This document shows positions 15,127 through 23,014 of a stretch of 38,684 nucleotides of DNA, one piece after another. The notes beneath the pieces are model-generated. The model was not told where the DNA came from. It did not search any database and saw only the letters and a program-made list of their open reading frames with translations. Positions within the stretch are counted from its first letter, which is position 1; the number at the start of each line of letters is the position of its first letter. Position numbers and translations under genes: made by a program. The stretch is taken from positions 1 through 38,684 of the forward strand of contig JAILLY010000125.1 of the NCBI GenBank assembly GCA_024692905.1. Reading direction: 5' to 3'. The stretch comes from Lachnospiraceae bacterium. GTDB taxonomy: Bacteria; Bacillota; Clostridia; Lachnospirales; Lachnospiraceae.

Positions 15127-15155
15127 TTCAATAATTTTACAATTTATAGTATTAT
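15127..15155 (+). promoter_or_regulatory. Promoter of dacF, leaderless geometry
   Basis: TTCAAT (15127-15132), 17-base spacer, TATTAT (15150-15155), then six bases to the ATG at 15162. The predicted start is the A of the ATG; no Shine-Dalgarno sequence is present. Confidence 0.6.
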
Positions 15156-15161
15156 GTTTCT

Positions 15162-16613
15162 ATGATGCATTTTTACAGATATTACAGAAAACTCATATTT
15201 ATATTGTCGTTTATGATCCTTATCCCGGTCTTTTCCACACCGGTATATGCCGTAAATACGGTTCCCACAGCCGAACAGAAAGAAGCTGCCGAGGAGCGTA
15301 AATTCTTAAGAGTCGAGAGCAACGAATGGGAAGGCTGGCCCGAAGGACCGGTTCTCGGCGCCGAATCCGCCATACTTATGGACTTTAATACGGAGACCAT
15401 CCTTTACTCCAAGAACATCCATGAACGGCTCTATCCCGCAAGTACCACCAAGATGATGACCGCTCTTCTTACCATAGAGAATACTTCCATGGATGAAGTC
15501 GTGACTTTTTCCCATGATGCCATCCATAATATAGATTCCGATTCAAGCAGGATCGGAATAGATGTCGGCGAGGAACTGACTGTGGAACAGTGTCTGTACG
15601 GGCTTATGCTCGGATCGGCAAATGAGGTTGCCTATGCGCTCGCAGAGCATGTCGCGGGAAGCCTCGAAGCCTTTGTTGATATGATGAACGAGCGGGCAGA
15701 AGCCCTCGGCTGCAGTGATACTCATTTCATAAATGCCAACGGTCTTCCGGACGAGCAGCATTATACGAGTGCATACGATCTTGCACTGATAGCCCGCGAA
15801 TGTTATAAAAACGAGGCTTTCGCCAATATCTCGGGTACACGCTCATATACCATCCCGGCTACAAATATCCAGTCGCAGGAAAGGATAATGGACAATCATC
15901 ATCAGATGGTAACCGGCTTTAAATACCAGTATGACGGGTTCATAGGCGGCAAGACGGGTTATACCAAAGATGCAAGGCAGACTCTCGTAAGCTGTGCGGA
16001 AAGAGGCGGCATCCGGCTCATATGTGTGATAATGAAGGAAGAAAGCCCCAACCAGTTCGTTGACACGATGAACCTGTTTGATTACGGTTTTGACGGGTTC
16101 GGGATGCTTAACATCAAGGACAACGAAAACCGCTATACACTTGACAGTTCAACCTTCTTCAACACCGACCTTGATATAATGGGCAGTTCAAAGCAGGCTA
16201 TGGAACTGAACGATTCCGGTTATATAATCCTTCCCAAGACTGCCGGTTTCTTTGATGCCGAAGCGGTGCTTACCTATTCCGACGTGTCAACCGGGCATAT
16301 CGCAACGCTTGACTATTATTATTCCGGGAACCATGTCGGATCCACCACTCTTGATTATGCGCAATCATCCACCGACGTATTCGAATTTGCGAATATCCTG
16401 AGAGATTCCTCCGGCAGCAAGGAACCAAAGAAGCTTGTCCGGAATAAGAAGACCGTGTTTGTTAATGTAAAAAATATCATACTGATCCTTGCTTCCGTAC
16501 TCGGACTTATAATACTGGTGCTGTTCATACGGTCGTTCATATCGAGCTACTCTTATTCAGACAGGCATCTTAAGAATCTGAAACGGAACAGATATAAAAA
16601 GAGAAAGGGCTGA
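15162..16613 (+). CDS. dacF: D-alanyl-D-alanine carboxypeptidase
   Basis: A 483-residue peptidase S11 enzyme that trims D-Ala from peptidoglycan stem peptides outside the cell. Order: signal peptide (1-30, ending TPVYA), catalytic domain with SxxK at Ser94-Lys97, SxN at Ser152-Asn154 and KTG at 264-266 (all intact), a C-terminal beta domain, and a final membrane helix (about residues 441-463) with a basic cytoplasmic tail KRNRYKKRKG. The C-terminal helix replaces the amphipathic anchor of other family members. The two adjacent ATGs lack a ribosome binding site and a promoter abuts them. The end of the gene forms one arm of a terminator shared with the convergent exonuclease gene. Confidence 0.92.
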   Translation: MMHFYRYYRKLIFILSFMILIPVFSTPVYAVNTVPTAEQKEAAEERKFLRVESNEWEGWPEGPVLGAESAILMDFNTETILYSKNIHERLYPASTTKMMTALLTIENTSMDEVVTFSHDAIHNIDSDSSRIGIDVGEELTVEQCLYGLMLGSANEVAYALAEHVAGSLEAFVDMMNERAEALGCSDTHFINANGLPDEQHYTSAYDLALIARECYKNEAFANISGTRSYTIPATNIQSQERIMDNHHQMVTGFKYQYDGFIGGKTGYTKDARQTLVSCAERGGIRLICVIMKEESPNQFVDTMNLFDYGFDGFGMLNIKDNENRYTLDSSTFFNTDLDIMGSSKQAMELNDSGYIILPKTAGFFDAEAVLTYSDVSTGHIATLDYYYSGNHVGSTTLDYAQSSTDVFEFANILRDSSGSKEPKKLVRNKKTVFVNVKNIILILASVLGLIILVLFIRSFISSYSYSDRHLKNLKRNRYKKRKG

Positions 16614-16634
16614 TCAATTCACCCTTTCTCTTTT
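16597..16634. terminator. Bidirectional terminator built from two coding ends
   Basis: A perfect 13-bp inverted repeat (AAAAGAGAAAGGG and complement) with a 12-base loop that holds both stop codons. Each arm encodes the basic C-terminus of one convergent protein (KKRKG in dacF, KRERVN in the exonuclease). The stem ends in TTTT in both directions. Confidence 0.8.
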
Positions 16635-17582
16635 CAAATGTCTTTTTTCCATCCGCTGAAGCCTCAGCTTGTCCTGTTTCTCCCGTATCTGCATCGCAAC
16701 ATCATCTCCGACGAGTTTCAGAGTCTTTATCACATAAACCCTGCCGTCATCCGCTTTTTTCATCCTGACCTTGCCTTTTAAATATCCGTGCTTCTTACAG
16801 TAAGCCAGGCAGAAATAATGCTTGCCGTTTACCGAAAACCACTTGATCAGCTTCTTTGAATTCCTTCCGCACAGATAACATCTTGTCGAATTAACGGCCT
16901 TATCTTCAAGCGCCGTATTCTTATCATCAAATTCCCTGGATATATATTTGGAATATGTCTTGAAGTTGACATGTACTTCCTGTTTTTTGCTCTGGGGGAT
17001 CATAAAAACATCATAGGAAACATATTTTTCGATCTCAGGCTTATATTCATCGATGATCTTAAAGACCTTTGCCGTATAAAAAGCATCCGCATATGCGCGG
17101 TGAAACGGGATCGTCTTGTCTATATGGAGATAATCCACGGCCCATTCAAGAGCACGCCTTATCTTTCCGTCCTCATATGTCATGCTGAAGAATTTCTGGA
17201 TATCAAAGTACATGAGCGGACCGTCCGACAGCACGTCCATCCCGTAATAACACATATTCTTCTGGAGTTCGGTAAGATCGAGCGTTCCCCAGATACAGAA
17301 TACATAATCCTTTCCGCACCATTTGAGGAAATCCGCCATAACTTCGGGGAACGGACGGCCCTTTTTGAGCTCCTCTTTATCCATGTTTATGATCTTTGTC
17401 GTTATATAATGGATAGTATGATAAATCTGAGGCCTGATCAACTCATCAAAATTGTCTATGACCTTCATCTTCTTGTTAAGCTTGACCGCGCCGATCTCCA
17501 GTATTTCAAAGGGAAGTCCGAGATCGTGACTGTGCTTATCCGAAGACTGATTCCATTCAAGATCCAGTACGATATAATTCAT
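16614..17582 (-). CDS. 3'-5' exonuclease (DnaQ/RNase T fold) with Cys-rich C-terminal region
   Basis: A 322-residue DEDD-superfamily nuclease. The catalytic acids are visible in order: DLEWNQ (Asp7, Glu9), the Exo II block WGTLDLTEL around residue 100, and the Exo III block HRAYADAFYTA near residue 162. This resembles KapD/ERI-1-type exonucleases, which act on RNA or DNA 3' ends. The last 110 residues hold CYLCG followed about 25 residues later by CLAYC and a His, a likely zinc site, then a basic tail. GGAG lies seven bases before the ATG. Substrate is unknown. It converges on dacF with stop codons directly adjacent. Confidence 0.82.
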   Translation of the reverse strand: MNYIVLDLEWNQSSDKHSHDLGLPFEILEIGAVKLNKKMKVIDNFDELIRPQIYHTIHYITTKIINMDKEELKKGRPFPEVMADFLKWCGKDYVFCIWGTLDLTELQKNMCYYGMDVLSDGPLMYFDIQKFFSMTYEDGKIRRALEWAVDYLHIDKTIPFHRAYADAFYTAKVFKIIDEYKPEIEKYVSYDVFMIPQSKKQEVHVNFKTYSKYISREFDDKNTALEDKAVNSTRCYLCGRNSKKLIKWFSVNGKHYFCLAYCKKHGYLKGKVRMKKADDGRVYVIKTLKLVGDDVAMQIREKQDKLRLQRMEKRHLKRERVN

Positions 17583-17649
17583 ATAATAACTCCGCGTCGG
17601 TAAATACTTGTATAATTATACTATCCCGCCGCGCTTTATTCAATGTATT

Positions 17650-18645
17650 TCAGGGATATGACAACTCCCGTTTCCGCTTACAAAGGATCACATCACATGC
17701 CGTGCATACCGGTATCGCAGGATAATCGGGGAATCTTGCCCTGACTCTGCAATACAGGATATCTCCTCCGTATCTTCTTAAATTTCCGGCTGTATTTAAG
17801 CTTCTCACATAAGGAAGCATATCCAGATCCATCACTGAATAATCGATCTTATCCGGTTCATACCTGGCCTTATACAGATCATGCCATTCTATGAGTCCTT
17901 TGAACTGATCTATATCAAGAATCCCCGAATCATGAAGCATGAGTATGTCTTTTATAAATTCCTCGTATCTGCCGTCTTGTGTCCCGGATCCTCTAAGCGT
18001 AAGCAGCTTATCCCTGAGCCGTATGCAGATATCACGGTCGTTACCGCTTAATATATTATATTTAAGTCCCGTTATGATCTCATCATCCGTTAACGAACTT
18101 TCATCCATTTCATAATCCTTCTTACGGGGTGTGCATACACGGAAAGTCATCATATATAAAAGGTTCTTATCCTTTATATCAATATTCTTATCACGGTAAT
18201 AAAGTGACAGAAGCCCGGGTTTAAAAGAATAGGCTTCATAATTATCTATACATATCGAAAGTACGGAAAGCAGCCTGCTCTTTGTCAGCATCTTCAGTAT
18301 TCTCCGGTTATCATATTTACTGCCGTGGATTATGAGAAACCGGAATAAGACCCTGTTAAACTCTCCGGTAAGACGGCCGTTCTCGATACCCTGATAACCA
18401 AGGATAACATAGGAGATATTGCTCATTTCATTTAGCATTTCAATCTCTATCCTGCCGCTGCTTTCTGTTCTTTTATAGCAGTAATCCACTGATCTGATTA
18501 TACGAAGCTGTATATTCCCGATAGTGTCATTATCAGTGGGAAAGTCACACAACCTGTTATGGTGATATAGATATGTAAGAACCCTGACGACCCTTTTTTC
18601 CGTTTTCTGATTACACCAGAATAACTCCTCTCCTCTTTTATTCAT
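17650..18645 (-). CDS. Hypothetical protein, 331 residues
   Basis: I do not recognise this protein. It is soluble, rich in Arg, Asp, Leu and Tyr, mostly helical by composition, without signal peptide or membrane segments. A short Cys pattern occurs near the end (CTACDVILCKRK), perhaps a metal site. The frame runs to 18765, but AAGGAGGGGA just before the ATG at 18645 sets the start. It is a single gene between the exonuclease and miaA. The upstream region has several inverted repeats, including a perfect dyad at 18730-18748, so it may be under specific control. Possibly lineage-specific. Confidence 0.65.
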   Translation of the reverse strand: MNKRGEELFWCNQKTEKRVVRVLTYLYHHNRLCDFPTDNDTIGNIQLRIIRSVDYCYKRTESSGRIEIEMLNEMSNISYVILGYQGIENGRLTGEFNRVLFRFLIIHGSKYDNRRILKMLTKSRLLSVLSICIDNYEAYSFKPGLLSLYYRDKNIDIKDKNLLYMMTFRVCTPRKKDYEMDESSLTDDEIITGLKYNILSGNDRDICIRLRDKLLTLRGSGTQDGRYEEFIKDILMLHDSGILDIDQFKGLIEWHDLYKARYEPDKIDYSVMDLDMLPYVRSLNTAGNLRRYGGDILYCRVRARFPDYPAIPVCTACDVILCKRKRELSYP

Positions 18646-18729
18646 TTCCCCTCCTTGACAAAGGCGCGTAAAAACCATACCGATACGCGACAATGAAACA
18701 GATGTGACTGACGTGACGATTACAAGGTA

Positions 18730-18748
18730 ACATAACAGTTTGTTATGT
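18730..18748. promoter_or_regulatory. Perfect dyad, candidate operator
   Basis: ACATAACA, three bases, TGTTATGT: an 8-bp perfect inverted repeat in the 277-base gap between the divergent hypothetical gene and miaA. Its size suits a dimeric repressor. A second pair of overlapping inverted repeats (GATTTTT/AAAAATC at 18754-18770 and CGCAAAA/TTTTGCG at 18761-18783) follows. Confidence 0.45.
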
Positions 18749-18875
18749 GCAATGATTTTTCGCAAAAATCCGTTGATTTTGCGTCATTTTGTATACTTAA
18801 CCAAAAACGTGCGCCGGTTTTTAAGGGTTTTTACCAAAAATCAGTCTCATCAGGCTTTTTGCAGCCACCCTGATA

Positions 18876-18884
18876 TGGTAGAAT
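18876..18884 (+). promoter_or_regulatory. Extended -10 promoter of miaA
   Basis: TGG then TAGAAT (18879-18884) on the plus strand, with a poor TTTTTG at the -35 position. The extended -10 would compensate. The transcript would start near 18891, 32 bases before the miaA ATG. Confidence 0.5.
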
Positions 18885-18922
18885 AATACGGATCTTTAAA
18901 ATCCCGATCAAAAAGGATGCCT

Positions 18923-19822
18923 ATGGAAAAGCTTGTAGTGATAACCGGTACGACCGCTTCCGGAAAAAGTGATATAGCGGTTGAACTGGCATTAAAATAT
19001 AATGCCGAGATAGTTTCTGCAGATTCAAGACAGGTCTTTAAAGGGCTTGATCTTGGAAGCGGCAAGATAACCGCACAAGAGATGAAGGGTGTACCCCATC
19101 ATCTTCTCGATGTTTCCGAAGTTAACGAATTCTTCTCTCTTGCCGATTACCAGCGTCTTGCATATGAAGCCATAGATGATATTCTGATGCGAAAAGGCCG
19201 GCCCTTTCTGGTTGGCGGTACCGGATTGTATATAAATGCGGTAACTGACGGCTATTGCCTGCATGAAGGAAAGCCGGATCTTATACTTCGAAAGACAATA
19301 GAAGAGAAACCGCTTGATGAACTTACAGATATTTTGAAACAGCATGATCCCGAAGCGCTCAACAGGGTAGACTTAAAAAACAAACGCCGTGTGGAAAGAG
19401 CCGTTGAAAAGGCTCTTGCCGGAAACCGTGGAGAGAAGGAAAAAGAGGCAAGATATGATACGCTCGTACTAGGAGTAACCTGGCCAAGGGAGATCCTGTA
19501 TGAGCGGATAAGGGTCCGCCTTGATAAAAGACTGAATCAGGGAATGATCGACGAAGTCATACAGCTTAGGAAAAACGGGGCGGATGATGTCTTCTTATAT
19601 AAGCTCGGACTTGAATACAGGTACATCCTAATGTATCTTCGGGGTGAATTTGACAGTTATGAAGCCTTCCATGACAAGCTTTTCATGGAGATAAGGCACC
19701 TTGCAAAGGAGCAGATGACCTGGTTTCGGAAACGCAAGGACATCCTCTGGCTTGATATGGACGCCGATCCCATGGGAACGGCATGTACATATATAGATGA
19801 CTTTTACTTATCGCGCCGCTGA
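18923..19822 (+). CDS. miaA: tRNA dimethylallyltransferase
   Basis: A 299-residue enzyme adding a dimethylallyl group to N6 of A37 in tRNAs that read codons starting with U. It has the P-loop GTTASGKS (residues 9-16), the DSRQVF motif, LVGGTGLYI and a helical insertion domain; the C-terminal region EQMTWFRKR is typical. An in-frame ATG occurs six bases earlier, but the AAAAAGG sequence abuts it, whereas the ATG at 18923 has normal spacing. It has its own extended -10 promoter. Usual neighbours mutS/mutL are absent here. It converges on the solute-binding pseudogene. Confidence 0.94.
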   Translation: MEKLVVITGTTASGKSDIAVELALKYNAEIVSADSRQVFKGLDLGSGKITAQEMKGVPHHLLDVSEVNEFFSLADYQRLAYEAIDDILMRKGRPFLVGGTGLYINAVTDGYCLHEGKPDLILRKTIEEKPLDELTDILKQHDPEALNRVDLKNKRRVERAVEKALAGNRGEKEKEARYDTLVLGVTWPREILYERIRVRLDKRLNQGMIDEVIQLRKNGADDVFLYKLGLEYRYILMYLRGEFDSYEAFHDKLFMEIRHLAKEQMTWFRKRKDILWLDMDADPMGTACTYIDDFYLSRR

Positions 19823-19844
19823 AAGGCTTCATAACAGCCGCAGA

Positions 19845-20502
19845 TCACTGAGTAAACGTGCCATAAGCGGCAACAGCTTCATCTATGCTCATTTCTCCTC
19901 TTCCGACATTGTAAACCGCCTGTCTTAACTGTATGGACGCATCATCCGAAATTCCGATCATTTCAGGAGATATGATCCGTGCTTCCGGAACGGCTCCAAA
20001 CGCAGCATACATGCTGTTAAAAGACAGATCCTTGGTCGGTGACATAAGCCCTTTGTTCTGCGCCATCTTATTAAGCTCCTCCGACGTGATCAGAAAACGC
20101 AAAAATTCGTTGGCCATCGTAAGGTTCTGACTGTCTTTGTTGACAGAAAACTGCAGGTTCGACATGTCGAGGAAAACGGAACCGTCATCGGGTTTTTATA
20201 ACCCTTTTTGCGGAACTCATCACATACCGAAACCAGTTCCTTATAAGTCGTGGGAACGCTAAGACCTTCTTTTTCAAATAAACTGCTGTTAACAAGCATT
20301 CCGTATGTATTTGAGAATACAGGGACCATCGGAAGTGTACCGTCATCCGTATTAAGGATTATATTGCTACGGATACAGTCAAGATCAAGACCCAGCGCGG
20401 GATCGGCCAGATCCTCGGCATGATCGATGGAAGATTTATATTGGTCGCGGCCATACCCGGGATCATCAATACCGATAAAAATATACACATCCACCTTTTC
20501 AT
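19845..20502 (-). pseudogene. Extracellular solute-binding protein remnant (family 1)
   Basis: Remains of an ABC-type sugar-binding lipoprotein gene. It starts at the ATG at 20502, which overlaps the TGA of the kinase gene (ATGA) and follows two tandem copies of GGAGGATAAA. The first codons encode a signal peptide start (MKRWMCIFLSVLMIPGMA), then the frame breaks; the binding-protein sequence (DDGTLPMVPVFSNTYGMLVNS...TTYKELVSVCDEFRKKGYKNP) continues in another frame to about 20200. A second break then joins to DDGSVFLDMSNLQFSV...TANEFLRFL-like C-terminal sequence in a third frame. Some 220 codons remain of about 430 usual, so two frame-breaking deletions are inferred. Coupling to a sensor kinase suggests it once served as the sugar sensor partner. 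Confidence 0.75.
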
Positions 20503-22921
20503 GGTCTTCTTTTATCCTCCTTTATCCTCCGTATCTCCTTTAATACCAGTTTCACATCGATGGGTTTTGCTATATGTCCGTTCATTCCTGCGTTTAAACA
20601 TTCGGTGACGTTTTCGGAAAATGCGTCTGCGGTCATAGCGATGATCGGAATGGCGGCTTTCCGGGGATCTTCAAGTTTCCTGATCGCTCTTGTTGCATCA
20701 AGGCCGTTCATCCTGGGCATCTGTACATCCATAAAGATAAGATCGTAACTGTCCTCCTTCGCTGCGCTCATCATATCCACACAGACCTCCCCGTTTTCCG
20801 CACGGTCGGCCCTGATACCAAACGTATCAAGCATATAGGATATTATCTCCCAGTTTATATCATTATCCTCGGCTACAAGTATATTCATGCCCCGCAGATC
20901 GGAATTATCATCCTCCGGCTCACGGGATGCTGATCCTTTTCCGATAAGGGCATTGATCTTATCATAGAGCGTTGAGCGGAAGAGCGGTTTGCTGACAAAC
21001 CCGTTCGCTCCCGCCTCTTTTGCCTTGTCTTCGATATCCGACCAGTCATATGAAGAGATCAGTATGATAGGAATATCCGCATCCGCTCCGCCGGTCGCCT
21101 GTTCCGCCGATACACCGAGGGACTCAAGTGTATGGGTTGTAGTCTGGAGCATGATCTCATCGTCATCAACGATCAGGAAATCGATCGGTTCAAGCTTCAT
21201 ATCCTCCCTCTGCCTGTCTGCTACGGGGATATCCAGTATGATGGTAAAGGTTGTTCCCTTGCCCTGTTCACTGGTGCATTCGATCGTTCCGCCAAGAAGT
21301 TCTACCATCTGCTTTGTAATGGCAAGTCCCAGACCGGTTCCCTGAATGCTGTTAACGCGACTGTCTATCTGACGGGAGAATGGCTGATACATATTAGCCA
21401 TGAATTCAGGGCTCATTCCGATCCCTGTATCCGATACAATGTATATAAGCCGTATGCATCCCGGTACGGTACTCTCTTCCTCACGCATATCCACACTGAC
21501 GCTTCCGCCGGGTTCCGTATATTTGATGGCATTTGAGAGAATGTTGATATAGATCTGGTTCATACGGAGCTGGTCTGTATACAGATATTCGTTTTCCATT
21601 TGGTCGATATGGAAACTGAAATCAATATTCTTTTCCCTGATCATCGGCTGGGAAATATTTACAAGGTTTTCAACCGTTTCAACGATCGAGAAAGTCATGG
21701 GACTCAGCTTCAGTATGCCGCTTTCCACCTTTGATATATCCAAAATGTCGTTGATCAGTGTCAGAAGATGATTGCCTGCAAGACTGATCTTCCGAAGGTT
21801 TTCCGCTGCCAGCTCTTTATTCCCGAGATTCTTCTCGGCAATGGCCGTAAGGCCTATAATGGCATTCATCGGAGTACGGATGTCATGGGACATGGTAGAA
21901 AGAAAATCTGTTTTTGCCTTATTTGCTGACTCCGCTTCCCTGGCCGATATCTGAAGGCGCCTGTTTAAGTAACGCAAATAGAAAAGATCGCACAGGAACA
22001 GGAGCAGAAGACCGGTAAATACAACTCCAAACAGCAACAGGTTTTTTGTATTGTCTACATTAAGATCCTTCGCCGGCACGAGTCCGAGCAATGTCCAACC
22101 CTCAGTTGCCGTTACGGGAGTATAGGCAAGTATGCACTCCTGTCCGTGCGAATTGATCATAGTGGTGTAACCTGTCGATGAAGTAATGTTGTCAAACAGT
22201 ATATCCGTCGTTCCGGGATCCGTCGTATTATAAGACTTATAGAATTCAAAAAAGCTTGAGTTCTTAAAACTGTATCCTTTAAGTATATAATCTCCGTTCC
22301 CGTCGATCATGGACAGCTCTGCATTTGCAAGTTCTATCTGGGGAAAAACCCATTTTTCTTCCAATGCATATATGGGAATGACCCTGAGAAGGACTGCTGC
22401 CACGGACGTTTCACTTTCTTTATCATACAGCGTGATATGGTTACAGAAAGCCAGTGACTGTTCACCGTTCATGGGGTTTGTATAGGCACGGGTTATATTG
22501 ATAGACTTTCCTGTCTCATTGATCCAGTCCACGTTCCCAAAAAGATCTATCCGGTCATAGGATACGTTATAGTCATCATCTGTTCCCTGTTTCGGGCGCG
22601 TAGAGAGACCCGTAAGTGTATCAAGAGCGATAAGATGAGCTGAGGTGTTCTTTATAGTACATGCGAGGATCGGATAAATCCAACTGCCTCTTCCATGGTC
22701 ATGGTCCTGCTGTTGATATATTGCGCCCAAACATCGCAGACCCTCTGCTCCCCTTCCAGGTAATTCTCCGTTACCTGTTCCATGGTGACAGTCGTGTTTT
22801 CGAAGTGTTCAACCTGCCTTTGGTAGGATATTCTGTTTTCATATCCGGAATAGAGAAAAACGAAGATCAATATGGTTAACATTATGATCACGTTTATCAC
22901 TATAATATAAGTTCTTTTCAT
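20499..22921 (-). pseudogene. Hybrid histidine kinase, frameshifted and with a gutted first receiver
   Basis: Order: N-terminal membrane helix (frame 22921-22652), extracellular sensor domain of about 250 residues, second membrane helix near 22000, HisKA with STMSHDIRTPMN, HATPase with NAIKYTE, DTGIGM and GTGLGLAI, then two receiver domains. The N-terminal frame ends in TAA at 22652; removing two bases near 22655 would join HVL to KNTSAHLIALD, so a 2-base insertion (or equivalent) broke it. The first receiver runs from LIVDDDE straight to DIPIILISSYDW, lacking some 40 residues including the phosphoacceptor Asp; the second is intact (MDVQMPRMNG). GAGG precedes the ATG at 22921. A shorter product from an internal start is conceivable but would lack proper membrane topology. 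Confidence 0.8.
20511..20530. repeat. Tandem 10-base repeat at the kinase/binding-protein junction
   Basis: Two head-to-tail copies of TTTATCCTCC (GGAGGATAAA on the minus strand). They encode the last residues of the kinase and supply the ribosome binding site for the binding-protein start at 20502. Confidence 0.8.
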
Positions 22922-23014
22922 AAATGATCCTCAACGGATTCTGTCTTCGATAATAATAATATACAATACTTATTCAATTATGCCTATCAAAACTGAACAA
23001 ACCTTTCATGATTG

